A DNA stretch of 64,000 nucleotides from Lachnospiraceae bacterium. Lineage in GTDB: Bacteria > Bacillota > Clostridia > Lachnospirales > Lachnospiraceae. The stretch spans positions 827,768-891,767 of the forward strand of contig CAJTEE010000001.1 in assembly GCA_910575275.1 (NCBI GenBank), given 5' to 3'. The notes under the pieces are model-generated. The model was given only the letters and a program-made list of their open reading frames with translations, had not been told where the DNA came from and did not search any database. The translations under genes were made by a program, and so were the position numbers. Positions 43,588 through 52,127 of this stretch are shown in pieces (within the stretch, counting starts at the first letter, position 1; each line of letters starts with the position of its first letter).

Positions 43588-44513
43588 TCCCTTCCTCCCC
43601 TTCGTGTACAATACGAGCAGACCCCCAGATGCTCGACTTCCTCAAGCGGAACCGTTCTCACATAAGAAACCATCGCGCTGCAAGCCGTATCCGAATGATA
43701 ATGAGCACCCTCCGGCGTTATGTAAACTGTTTTGGCCGACGCCCCCTTTTTGCTGCACCTAGAGCAGGGCTTATAGCTGTTTCCCGAGCTGTTTCTTTTC
43801 TGCCCGGCTGCCGCGGCTGATACGGCTTCGTATTGGTTGGAAATATAATGGCAGTCCCGATATAAATGGTAACGCCCCATATTGGCGCCGACAAAAACCG
43901 TCCCCTTTTCTGCCTCATTTTGTCCGCCTCCTGCCCTCTCCGCCTTTAGTTTCCCGTCGAGACCGATCCATGGGCGGCGTCTGGAGGCCGCATTCATGGT
44001 AATATCGGTTCCGGGCCATGTAAAAAATAAAAGCTTCTCTTTATAGGCAACCTCCAGGCAGATCATCCCATCCGAATCCATCGCCCGCGCCTTTTTAATC
44101 CGAATTCCCTCTGTATAGGCCCCCACTTTTCCCTTTACGAAAAGCCCGGCTGCCGCATCCGACCACAGCTCTTTTTCATCGCTCTCTGCCAGATATTGTG
44201 CTACGCTCAGCTCCTCACCCACGCATTCGGCTGCCGTCTGCACCTTCCTCTGACGGTCTAACCAATGCATTGGCTGCATCAGTGCCGCGGCAAAAAAGAG
44301 AAACAGCGGAAGACTCATGGCGGCCTCCACCGTCAGGCTGGCAGGCGCACGGCCTGCAAAGAGACGGCCAAGAGCGGAGATGAATGGCGGTACGCTCTTT
44401 TCCGGCTTCACTTCAGATAAATTGTCAAGGGGATTTTTATATGGTACTTGGAGAGTCATTCTAATTTTTTCATGCAACAGAAAGATACATTCCGCAAAAG
44501 AGCGCACTGCCAT
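43584..44513 (-). CDS. TadE-like protein with two C-terminal Cys/His modules
   Basis: 309 residues. A hydrophobic helix after a prepilin-like SLTVEAAMSLPLFLFFAAAL segment (about 60-80) suggests a membrane-anchored pseudopilin. The exposed C-terminal region contains two similar modules: YHLYRDCHYI...YKPCSRC and HYHSDTACSAM...GVCSYC. Such H-C-C-x-x-C patterns often bind zinc. ATG 44513 is used with AGGAGG three bases upstream. Fourth from last gene of the pilus operon. Confidence 0.75.
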   Translation of the reverse strand: MAVRSFAECIFLLHEKIRMTLQVPYKNPLDNLSEVKPEKSVPPFISALGRLFAGRAPASLTVEAAMSLPLFLFFAAALMQPMHWLDRQRKVQTAAECVGEELSVAQYLAESDEKELWSDAAAGLFVKGKVGAYTEGIRIKKARAMDSDGMICLEVAYKEKLLFFTWPGTDITMNAASRRRPWIGLDGKLKAERAGGGQNEAEKGTVFVGANMGRYHLYRDCHYISNQYEAVSAAAAGQKRNSSGNSYKPCSRCSKKGASAKTVYITPEGAHYHSDTACSAMVSYVRTVPLEEVEHLGVCSYCTRRGGRE

Positions 44514-44521
44514 TCACCTCC

Positions 44522-46384
44522 TCAATAGGATGCGGCCGTCGAGACCATCCTGCTATATGAATCTTTTAAAAGGAACAGATGCCGTTCAGAAACTTTAGCG
44601 CTCACAGAGAGCGCGTATGCGCAGTCTGCCACCGCAAAATCTGCCTGCTTTTTTCTCAGGTTCCACTGGATCACATCCAGCATCCGAAAGTTTCGGACCT
44701 CGCGTTTCTCAAGAAAAAACAGAATCCGCAGATAGTCGGCGTACCCTTTGCCCGTATCGGAGCCGTCCTGTCTGCCCTCCCGGTTTAAAAAATCCAGCTT
44801 AAGCAGCCCCTCCAGGCTCGTCTGCCATGTACCTGTGTTCTTCCAGAGTGGTACCCTTCTCCCCGCGAACAGGACCTGCAGGTCTGCCACAGCCTCCCCG
44901 AGTGCCCAAAGCGCCAGGATAAAAAGAGACAGAATAACCTGTACCGGCGCATTTCCTGCCGACACGGAGGCCGCCAATGCCTCCGCCTGCGAGCGAAGCT
45001 CGGGCGAGCTTAAAAGGTACGAAAGATTTGCCGCGCCCCGAACAGCCAGAAGCCGTTCGGCCGTTTCCCGCAGATTTTCCCGGTCTCCTGCACGTCCGCA
45101 CAGAAGGTATTCCTGTTCGTAGAAAAGCTCTTTTTCTTCCTTCGGTATCCCGCTTTTCTGCTCCTCCAAAAATGAATCAAACTTTAAAAAAATGTACTCA
45201 TTGACCAAAAGCTGCTCAAGCGGCTTCCCCGTATCTGCATCGGCACAGCTGCGAGAAGACGGAATTCCCTTTAAAGACACTTTCTTAGTCGATACCGCCG
45301 CCTCATCCGGAAGCACAAGATCCAGCAGATCCTGATTGAAAAGCTCCTCCAGACGGTCAAGCAGCGCCGCCTTTTCCTCGTCTGCCTCTCTGCTGCCTAA
45401 CGGCCTTGGTATCTGCACGGCCTCCAGGCAGGCCCGTATCCCATCCCAGTCCACGTCTTCCCCTTCTGTGTCGTCTTCTGCCTCCTCAAGAAGGAGAATC
45501 GCTTCTTCAAGAGCCTCCTCGCTTTCCTTAAGCGTCTGCCCGATCTTTTGATATTCCTTCAGATTTTCTGCCGCGGCCCTTTCCATTTCCCCACAGGCCA
45601 GGCGCTCCTGTTCCTTGCAGGAGGTCACAGCCGGATCCTTTTCGTATTCAGGGAAACGATTCCCGCCTTCTTCTTCAAAAAAGCGGTCTTGTCTCTCTGT
45701 GAACCGGAGAAGCTCCCGCTCATAAGCCGATACACGGTCCGGAAAACGCGTAAGCCCCTGTTTCAGTTTCTTTGCGCTCGAGCGGAAGCTTCCTTCCTTC
45801 TCCCGTCCGGCCGCTTTACTGGCCTTTTCCTTTTGCTCCTCCAGGTCTCTTAACGCGGCTTCCACTGCGATCCGCCTCTTTTCCAACCCCCTGGTCTCCT
45901 TCCCCGCCTGTCTGCAGGTACTTAAAAGGCTTTTAAAATCCCCCATTGTCGCTGCCTGGGCCGCCTCCTCTGCGATTCCTGCAAGGCCGGCGGCCGCATC
46001 GGGCAAACGGTATTGCATATAGGAAAGAATTTCCTTCTCGAGCGCCTGCCCTCCGTTCTCCTCCGGCTTCACGGTTTCGGTAACCGTAATCTCCTCCGTT
46101 CTCATCGGATACAGATTTTCCTGCTCCAGATAGTAGTCGAAAAAGTCCCGGAAGGACTGTTCAACCGCCTCCTCAGATTCATACTCCAAAAAAAGGAGCT
46201 GATATTCGTCCCAGAGCGCCCGGTTATACTGGCTCATTACGGAGGATAGCGCCGAGTCTGCCGCCATCTGAAGATAGAGTCTGGCTCCCGCCGTCCTGGC
46301 CGATTCCAAAAGGCCCATAAGCAAGGAGCTTACGCACACCAGCACCAGACTGAGAAATACCGTGATCTCTGCCGATCTTCGCAT
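44522..46384 (-). CDS. DUF5702-like Tad-locus membrane protein
   Basis: 620 residues. N-terminal membrane helix (ITVFLSLVLVCVSSLLMGLLE) followed by AADSALSSVMSQYNRALWDEYQLLFLEY, the pattern of DUF5702-type proteins of clostridial pilus loci. A long E/K-rich helical part covers about 170-390 and a C-terminal membrane segment lies near 520. ATG 46384 has GAGGTG upstream; the open frame to 46600 shadows the neighbour. It may be a large minor pilin or pilus scaffold. Confidence 0.75.
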   Translation of the reverse strand: MRRSAEITVFLSLVLVCVSSLLMGLLESARTAGARLYLQMAADSALSSVMSQYNRALWDEYQLLFLEYESEEAVEQSFRDFFDYYLEQENLYPMRTEEITVTETVKPEENGGQALEKEILSYMQYRLPDAAAGLAGIAEEAAQAATMGDFKSLLSTCRQAGKETRGLEKRRIAVEAALRDLEEQKEKASKAAGREKEGSFRSSAKKLKQGLTRFPDRVSAYERELLRFTERQDRFFEEEGGNRFPEYEKDPAVTSCKEQERLACGEMERAAAENLKEYQKIGQTLKESEEALEEAILLLEEAEDDTEGEDVDWDGIRACLEAVQIPRPLGSREADEEKAALLDRLEELFNQDLLDLVLPDEAAVSTKKVSLKGIPSSRSCADADTGKPLEQLLVNEYIFLKFDSFLEEQKSGIPKEEKELFYEQEYLLCGRAGDRENLRETAERLLAVRGAANLSYLLSSPELRSQAEALAASVSAGNAPVQVILSLFILALWALGEAVADLQVLFAGRRVPLWKNTGTWQTSLEGLLKLDFLNREGRQDGSDTGKGYADYLRILFFLEKREVRNFRMLDVIQWNLRKKQADFAVADCAYALSVSAKVSERHLFLLKDSYSRMVSTAASY

Positions 46385-46386
46385 CG

Positions 46387-46557
46387 TCAGTACACCTCTT
46401 TGGACTGTTTGTTGATTTCCGAAAAAATACCGGTCAAAAGCTTGTTGATCTGGGTCTTGAATACGATCACGAGCCCGATTAACACGACAAGAATCAATAC
46501 GACCTCGATGACTCCGACCGCGTCCTCCTCCAATAAAAACTCTTTTATATGCAGCAT
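46387..46557 (-). CDS. Flp1-like type IVb pilin
   Basis: 56 residues. After a short polar leader (MLHIKEFLLEEDAVG) comes VIEVVLILVVLIGLVIVFK, the hydrophobic helix of Flp1-type pilins with the glutamate of the cleavage region. Expected to be the main pilus subunit. AAAGGAGA lies four bases upstream of ATG 46557. Confidence 0.85.
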   Translation of the reverse strand: MLHIKEFLLEEDAVGVIEVVLILVVLIGLVIVFKTQINKLLTGIFSEINKQSKEVY

Positions 46558-46568
46558 TGCTTCTCCTT

Positions 46569-47768
46569 TCATGCCAGCGTAAGAAACGCCGGCGCAACAA
46601 CGAGCACCATCACGATTCCCAGCATCAGAAACATCGGGAGAAGGAGCTTTGTGGAAGCCTCCTCTCCTTTTCTCCTTGCAAGATCCCTCCTCTGTTTCAG
46701 CGCCTCCTCCATCTCTGCCTCCAGAAGCGTCCGCAGATTTTTCCCGCCTACCTGCAGGCTGCTTTGCAGAAGCGAGACAAATTTTACATAGGGCCGCAGG
46801 CCGACCCGCCTTCCGAATTCCCCATAGGCCCTTGCCTCCGGCGTTCCCGTCTCCATCTGGTTTAAAGTAAGCTCCATTTCCTCATAGACAGGGTTCACAA
46901 AACGGCCACGCGTCTTCTGATAATCGAAAACCTGCTTTTTCCATGCCTGTTTGACTGGATAGCCGGCCCCGGTCAGGATAAGGAAGCGGGAGACAAGATC
47001 GGGATACCCGTGCAGGAAGCGTTCCTCCCGCCGCTTTTTCTCCTTCTCCCGATCGGCTTTTTCCTTCAAAGGCAGACATACGGCGGCCACGGCTCCGAGA
47101 AAGAGTAGAAACAAATCTCCGCTTTTCTCACGGCTCTGATACGTGAGCCGTTTCCCTTCAAACTCCACGGGAAGCGCTATCTCCCCCGCCTCCGGATCTC
47201 TGCCCGCCAGGGTCTCTAACGCCGCCTGGAACCGTTCCCCAGATGAGACGATCCCAGGAAGCACCCGCACCGGAATTTCAATCACCTCCTCACACAGGTC
47301 GTTGGACAGCCTGGCGTGCAAAATCACCTCCGTTCCCACTGAAGAAAGCCCCTCGGTATCCACAAGCCCCTGGCTGCTTACAATCTCCGGTGAATCCGAT
47401 TCCCAGGAGACCAGAAGCCCGAATTCCGGTATCTCCCGCACGAGCCGCATATCCTGCCGGATCTCGAGAAGGGAGGGATTTTCCCCCACGATCCGCCCGC
47501 ACAGAATCTCCATCGCCTTAGGGACCGCCTCGCGAAACTGCGCCCCCACAAGCCTCTGCTCCGGCACCGAAAGGCTTACAGCAACCTCCTTCTCCTCCAG
47601 CCCTCCCACCAAAAACTCATAGACAAGCTCGCCGCCTCCGACCGGATTCCGCCTAAGCCTCCCCGCCTTAGGCCCCGGCACAGACGCGCCAAAAAGCCTT
47701 GTCATCAGATACAACAAAATCCCGGCCGCCAGGCAGGCGGCACTCTTTGCCGCTGTCCTCTTTCTCAT
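46569..47768 (-). CDS. tadC: Tad secretion-system F protein (TadC-type)
   Basis: 399 residues. N-terminal membrane helix, a large non-membrane domain (about 45-230), then a T2SSF-type domain with membrane helices near 240 and 380-400 (ILTGAGYPVKQAWKK, QSSLQVGGKNLRTLLEAEMEE). The usual Tad F proteins lack such a long N-terminal insert. Start 47768 overlaps the TadB stop as ATGA. Confidence 0.82.
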   Translation of the reverse strand: MRKRTAAKSAACLAAGILLYLMTRLFGASVPGPKAGRLRRNPVGGGELVYEFLVGGLEEKEVAVSLSVPEQRLVGAQFREAVPKAMEILCGRIVGENPSLLEIRQDMRLVREIPEFGLLVSWESDSPEIVSSQGLVDTEGLSSVGTEVILHARLSNDLCEEVIEIPVRVLPGIVSSGERFQAALETLAGRDPEAGEIALPVEFEGKRLTYQSREKSGDLFLLFLGAVAAVCLPLKEKADREKEKKRREERFLHGYPDLVSRFLILTGAGYPVKQAWKKQVFDYQKTRGRFVNPVYEEMELTLNQMETGTPEARAYGEFGRRVGLRPYVKFVSLLQSSLQVGGKNLRTLLEAEMEEALKQRRDLARRKGEEASTKLLLPMFLMLGIVMVLVVAPAFLTLA

Positions 47769-48616
47769 ACTTCGATCTCCAAAAACAGCTCCGCGAGCTT
47801 GCAGGCGGTGAAATAGGCGCCGAGGCAGCATGTCATGATAAGACGCCCGAGGGCCGTCGTATACAGGACTTGAAAGAAGCCCGGTGAGGTCAGTTCCATG
47901 TAAAATACAAGCAGGACCGGGATCGCACGCATGAGCCGCTGCTCCATCCGCCTGGAGGCCGTCGCGGTGAGGATGTCCTCCTGCACCCGGATTTTTTCGC
48001 CGATGACCTCCGCCGTCTGTGCGATGATTTTCATCAGCTCCCCTCCGTTTTTTTGGGCAGCCAGAAAGACCTCTGCAAAGCTCTTTACCTCCTCAAGACC
48101 GCTTCTCGCAGCAAAATCCTCAAACGCTTCCTCAAACGTCCCGTTCAGCCTAATTTTCGAGAGCAAAAGGCCAAGCTCTTTGCAGATCATGGAATCGTCT
48201 CCGTAGACCCGCTCCATTTCCCCGAGCGCGGCCGCAAAGGCGTGTTCCACCGAATATCCTGCGTTTAACGCCGAAGCCGCCGAGAGGATCGCATCCTTAA
48301 ACTGAAGCCGCAGCGCTTCCAGCCGCTTTTGTTTCAGGCCGGGCCGGAGAAAAAGCGGATAAACGAAAACGGCAGGCAGCAGGGCGAGGAACAGGCCCAT
48401 ACTCCGGTAAAACACAAAGACCAACAGCGCCAGATAAAGCGCGCCCTGCAGCCCGTAGAGCAGCCATTCCCGCTTATCCAGACAATATCTGTCATATTGA
48501 ATACCCTGCCATTTTAAGCTTTTCCCGGTGTTTGAGCGTCCCGACCCGTTTAAGCCTTCCCTCCACCCGTTCCTCCCGTCTGCACCTCCCTTCTCCTGTC
48601 CCTTTGTCAGGCTCAT
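47765..48616 (-). CDS. tadB: Tad secretion-system F protein (TadB-type)
   Basis: About 283 residues with helices near 50-90 (WLLYGLQGALYLALLVFVFY) and a T2SSF domain (LNAGYSVEHAFAAALGEMERVYG, FAEVFLAAQKNGGELMKII). It forms part of the membrane platform for pilus export. The start is uncertain: ATG 48616 overlaps the CpaF end by about 125 bases and a later start nearer 48490-48540 is possible. Confidence 0.78.
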   Translation of the reverse strand: MSLTKGQEKGGADGRNGWREGLNGSGRSNTGKSLKWQGIQYDRYCLDKREWLLYGLQGALYLALLVFVFYRSMGLFLALLPAVFVYPLFLRPGLKQKRLEALRLQFKDAILSAASALNAGYSVEHAFAAALGEMERVYGDDSMICKELGLLLSKIRLNGTFEEAFEDFAARSGLEEVKSFAEVFLAAQKNGGELMKIIAQTAEVIGEKIRVQEDILTATASRRMEQRLMRAIPVLLVFYMELTSPGFFQVLYTTALGRLIMTCCLGAYFTACKLAELFLEIEV

Positions 48617-49730
48617 CCTCCTGAAACGAAAACAAGGGATTGAGGAAAATCTCGCCGTTTTCAAATCTGTCCACCTCCTCGATCGCAACTACCTTCCTGC
48701 TCCTGTCCCGCAGCCTTGCCACATGCACCATGATTTCCACAGCTGACGCGATCTGGCTGCGGATCGCCGCTAACGGGAGCTCAGCCGCCATTAATACCAT
48801 CGTTTCCAGCCTGGAAAGCATATCCCTCGGGCTGTTGGCATGGCCGGTAGAAAAGCTGCCGTCATGCCCGGTATTCATCGCCTGCAAAAGCTCCAGCGCC
48901 TCCTTTCCGCGGACCTCGCCGATGATGACCCGGTCCGGACGCATCCGTAACGCCGCCCGGATCAGCGCGCCCACTCCGATCGCCCCCTCCCCCTCCGCAT
49001 TCGCATCCCTTGTTTCCAGCCGCACCAGGTTCGCGATATGGGAGAGCTTAAGCTCCGCCGAATCTTCAATCGTGATCACACGCTCCCCGGCCGGGATAAA
49101 TTCTGACAGCGCGTTTAAAAACGTCGTCTTCCCCGCTCCGGTCCCGCCGCTGACAAAGATATTGTAGCGTGCGGCTGCCAAAAGCTTTAAAAGCTTCGCC
49201 GCCTCCTCAGAGATACTCCCGTACTCCAGCAACCGTTTCATCGTAATCGGCTCCGGAAACTTACGGATCGTAAGGATCGGCCCGTCAAGGGCGACGGGCT
49301 CTAACACCACATGCACGCGGGAGCCGTCAGGGAGCCTAGCGTCGGCGATCGGAGTGGCTGTGTTGACCATTCGGTTTACCCGGCTTACGATCTGCCGGAT
49401 CAGATCCAGAAGCTGTTCCTTTGATTCAAACACTTTTTCCCATTGCCGGATCTTCCCCCCGCTCTCCACAAATACCGTGTCCGGCCCGTTTACCATGATC
49501 TCTGTGATCTGTGGGTCGTCTACGAGCTCCTGTAAGACGTCCAGCCTCCGAAACGAGTCAAACAGTTCCTTATGGAGCCGCAGCCGTTCCTCTAAGGGCA
49601 TCGGCTGTTCTCTGGCACAGGCCATAAGCTCCCCGTCAATGAGCTCGCACAGCTCCTCGTCGCTCATCTGGCGTTCATAGCTCATTTCCTTTAAGATCTG
49701 CTCCCGCAGCCCGCGCTTTAATTCTCCCAT
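48492..49730 (-). CDS. cpaF: Tad pilus ATPase (CpaF/TadA)
   Basis: 412 residues of the type II/IV secretion ATPase family that powers pilus assembly in the cytosol. Walker A VSGGTGAGKTTFLNAL, Asp box ERVITIEDSAELKL, Walker B-like RPDRVIIGEVRGKEALELLQAMNTGHDGS with the catalytic glutamate and histidine. The last 50 residues are basic. The ATG start overlaps the CpaE-like end by 13 bases. Confidence 0.94.
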   Translation of the reverse strand: MGELKRGLREQILKEMSYERQMSDEELCELIDGELMACAREQPMPLEERLRLHKELFDSFRRLDVLQELVDDPQITEIMVNGPDTVFVESGGKIRQWEKVFESKEQLLDLIRQIVSRVNRMVNTATPIADARLPDGSRVHVVLEPVALDGPILTIRKFPEPITMKRLLEYGSISEEAAKLLKLLAAARYNIFVSGGTGAGKTTFLNALSEFIPAGERVITIEDSAELKLSHIANLVRLETRDANAEGEGAIGVGALIRAALRMRPDRVIIGEVRGKEALELLQAMNTGHDGSFSTGHANSPRDMLSRLETMVLMAAELPLAAIRSQIASAVEIMVHVARLRDRSRKVVAIEEVDRFENGEIFLNPLFSFQEDEPDKGTGEGRCRREERVEGRLKRVGTLKHREKLKMAGYSI

Positions 49731-50728
49731 AGATCCCTTTGCCCCTTTAACAGCTTTCGCACAAAATCACCCATATCGCCCCACAAAAGCTCCTGCGGGA
49801 AATGCTCCATCCGTTTGAGGCCCGTCATCATGGGCACATGGAGCTGCTGGAGCTTTTCCTTCAGCCCGTGTTTCCCTGCCGTCTCCAGATAGACCTCAAA
49901 CTCCTTTAGCTTTGCCCGTGAGACTGCATCCTCGCGGACAGGCATATAGATCATCTGGCAGATCTCCAAAAGAGGCGTCACCTGCTTTCCGTAGTCACCG
50001 ATATCCAACACCAGCGTCTCATAATCGCTTCCGTCTAAAATCTGCGCCATCATTTCCGCCATTTCATTGGAGGAGATCTGATTGAAGTCCTCCGGGAAAC
50101 GGATCGGCGGAAGCCATGCCATATCCCCCAGATAATAGACGACCGAATTCAGCCGGATCGCGTTGTAGCGGCCCTGCTTATAGTAATAGATCAGATCCGA
50201 CAGATCACGCTTCCAGCACTCATCCACCAGGCCTGAGAATCCCGTAAAGCTGTCCAGGCAGACGAATAACACCTTCTCCTCCTTTGCCAAAATCTGACCG
50301 ACCGCGAGAGCTAAGGAGGTCTTGCCGCAGCGGTTCACCGGAGAATAGATCCCGACGACCTGCTTGCCCTTTTCCTTCAGTCCCGGGAAGATTCCGGCCG
50401 CCTCCGGGAGCTCGCAGTAGACCGCCATCACCTCCCGGATAATGTCGTCGCCGGACTGGTACTTGTAAATGCAGTTCTGCTTCGCCGTATGCTCATCCCC
50501 GGTCAGATAGAGCTTCTGCCTGGAGGGAACCCCGTCGTTTCCTTCAAGGGAGGCCGTATCCCCCGTCAGCAGAACGTCGATTTCATGCCCTTTGGAATAC
50601 TCCGTCAGCGACTCCTTTGAGGTAAAGGCCTGCGCCTTAAAGATTCCTCGTTCCTTCCGGTTGATATAATCCGAGAGACGCTCCGCGTAAAACGGGTCCT
50701 CATCGTAAACCGCCATGATCTTTTTCAT
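49718..50728 (-). CDS. CpaE/TadZ-like ATPase
   Basis: 336 residues. N-terminal receiver-like domain (MKKIMAVYDEDPFYAERLSDY), then a MinD/ParA-like domain from about 125. The P-loop reads YSPVNRCGKTS instead of the usual KGGVGKT, retaining the final GKT, and ETLVLDIGDYGKQV is the Walker B. TadZ proteins localise the pilus at the cell pole. Loss of the signature lysine may alter ATP hydrolysis. Confidence 0.85.
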   Translation of the reverse strand: MKKIMAVYDEDPFYAERLSDYINRKERGIFKAQAFTSKESLTEYSKGHEIDVLLTGDTASLEGNDGVPSRQKLYLTGDEHTAKQNCIYKYQSGDDIIREVMAVYCELPEAAGIFPGLKEKGKQVVGIYSPVNRCGKTSLALAVGQILAKEEKVLFVCLDSFTGFSGLVDECWKRDLSDLIYYYKQGRYNAIRLNSVVYYLGDMAWLPPIRFPEDFNQISSNEMAEMMAQILDGSDYETLVLDIGDYGKQVTPLLEICQMIYMPVREDAVSRAKLKEFEVYLETAGKHGLKEKLQQLHVPMMTGLKRMEHFPQELLWGDMGDFVRKLLKGQRDLWEN

Positions 50729-50777
50729 GTATCCTCTCCTTTTCCTCCCGGACAGGCTGTCTTGAAAAGGGTTCTTC

Positions 50778-51296
50778 TCACGCCTGCAAAAACAGGGTCA
50801 GGTACAGACAGTATCCTCCAAACAGCCACGGCCCCAGACGCATGAGCCCTGCCTTTTCCTCCCAGCCGGGATATGCTTCCAGACAATGCGCTCTTTTGAT
50901 CCGCGCTACAAACTCCATAAGCCGCCAAAGCCTTGCCCGGAGCTCCCCCCTTTTTCCAAGCACCAGAGCCGCCCGCCCTGCAGCCGCCAACAGCCCGAAA
51001 AAAATTGTCAATAAACCGGCCTCCACACCCAGAATGCCTGTACAGAGGGCGGCAAGCTTGATATCGCCTGCCCCAAAGAATCTGCACAGAAAAAACGGAT
51101 ACAGCACGGCGCAGGTTCCCAGAATCCGTCCAAAAAACCCAAGCATCCCTGCCCAGTCCGGCCCCTGAGACTCTCCCAGGGAAGCCGCGCATAAGGCCCC
51201 CGCGAGCAGTCCGCATATGATCTGGATATGGAACACCTTCCCATACCTTCAATCCGTCACCGCGGCAGATAATAAAAGCATAAACAGTACAGCCAA
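50778..51296 (-). pseudogene. A24-type prepilin peptidase (CpaA-like) with in-frame TGA
   Basis: From TTG 51296 (AGGAGG seven bases upstream) the frame reads MAVLFMLLLSAAVTD, then TGA (51251-51249), then RYGKVFHIQIICGLLAG and on to the second active-site motif GAGDIKLAALCTG. Together these make a 172-residue peptidase, but the stop lies just after the first catalytic aspartate. A reinitiation at GTG 51236 would lack that aspartate. It is first in the pilus operon. Nonsense mutation is the simplest explanation; a sequencing error or recoding cannot be excluded. A second peptidase (43168-43587) could substitute. Confidence 0.72.
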
Positions 51297-51441
51297 ACAA
51301 TCCCCTCCTTCTCTCCCCGATTCATTTTTTGGAATTTTCTTGTTTTCAGGAATCTGTGCCCGAACCGGGCAATTCATGAACACGATTAATGGAACATGTT
51401 GATAAAGTTGATAAAAGAAATGATTTTTTGAATGTATCCCT

Positions 51442-51470
51442 ATTATCGCCGAATTCCGGCCGAAAGTCAA
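51442..51470 (-). promoter_or_regulatory. Tad pilus operon promoter
   Basis: On the minus strand TTGACT (51470-51465), exactly 17 bases, GATAAT (51447-51442). The 140-base leader contains a small GCCCG/CGGGC hairpin; no riboswitch was recognised. Confidence 0.65.
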
Positions 51471-51565
51471 TTTCAAAAGTGTAAAAAAAGGGTCCTCATT
51501 TTCGTTAAAAAGTCACAAATAAAATTTGCCGACTTTGCGCAAAGCAAGGGATTTTGTACAAAGCG

Positions 51566-51594
51566 TTGACGAACTTCTGAAAAAATGTTAAAAT
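51566..51594 (+). promoter_or_regulatory. Promoter of the DUF2508/GH13/glgB operon
   Basis: TTGACG (51566-51571), 17 bases, TAAAAT (51589-51594). The gene start lies 280 bases downstream, with the second MITE-like element between them. Confidence 0.6.
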
Positions 51595-51634
51595 GGAACG
51601 GTTTAAATCCTGTCCTTTTTAAAGAACGGCGCCT

Positions 51635-51798
51635 TAGAGTGTGTTTGAAAATTGCTTTCCGTCAGATGTGCGTTCCACTTTGTGGGAGATTTGGTCCAAA
51701 TGAACGCGGCGTAGTGGGCTACGGTAAGTGAATTTGGGCCCAATATACCGCAAAGTGGAACGTGCAGATGACGGGAATGAATTTTCAAACACACTCTA
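51635..51798. mobile_element. MITE-like element, copy 2 (164 bp)
   Basis: Starts TAGAGTGTGTTTGAAAA and ends TTTTCAAACACACTCTA, a perfect inverted pair. Same length and layout as copy 1 (35498-35661), with scattered differences. It lies in the leader between the promoter at 51566 and the DUF2508-like gene. With the promoters at 51442-51470 and 51566-51594 it accounts for most of the gap 51297-51875. Confidence 0.82.
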
Positions 51799-51875
51799 GG
51801 ATTCCAGAAAATGAATATCCTGGCAAATCCCTGGCGATACTACCACTAACCAGACTATGACAGGAGAGTGGGAGT

Positions 51876-52121
51876 ATGATTTTTTCTGATAATAAAAAAA
51901 CCGTTTCACGAAAGGCGCGCAGAGAGCATAAAAGAGACACGGCAGAGCTGATGCAGCAGATCGAAATCAGCAAAACGGCGATCCTCTCCGCCCAAAACCA
52001 GTTTGAGCACGTGGTGGATCCGACCTTGATCGACTGCTATATTTATGAGCTGAACGCGGCGCAGCTCCGCTATCAGTTTCTCCTGCGCAGCTTAAAGAAC
52101 CGGGAGATACGGGAGGTCTGA
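51876..52121 (+). CDS. DUF2508/YaaL-like small protein
   Basis: 81 residues, highly charged and helical, with TAELMQQIEISKTAILSAQNQFEHVVDPTLIDCYIYELNAAQLRYQFLL, resembling the YaaL/DUF2508 family of unknown function found near recombination or sporulation genes elsewhere. GGAGAGTGGGAG precedes the ATG. It is six bases before the GH13 gene. Confidence 0.72.
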   Translation: MIFSDNKKTVSRKARREHKRDTAELMQQIEISKTAILSAQNQFEHVVDPTLIDCYIYELNAAQLRYQFLLRSLKNREIREV

Positions 52122-52127
52122 CCTGAC

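Noticed and set aside
43151..43645. N-terminal half of the long frame 42764-43645
   Set aside because: It is an out-of-frame reading of the prepilin-peptidase gene; the pseudopilin starts at 43150.
51249..51251. Selenocysteine codon in the prepilin peptidase
   Set aside because: No known selenoprotein in this family and no clear insertion structure seen after the TGA; a nonsense mutation is simpler.
50725..51300. 191-residue minus-strand frame over the first peptidase gene
   Set aside because: It is a frame-shifted shadow; the real frame has the A24 motifs, with a TGA at 51249-51251.
51297..51435. c-di-GMP riboswitch in the pilus leader
   Set aside because: The small GCCCG/CGGGC hairpin is present but the conserved riboswitch core is not.
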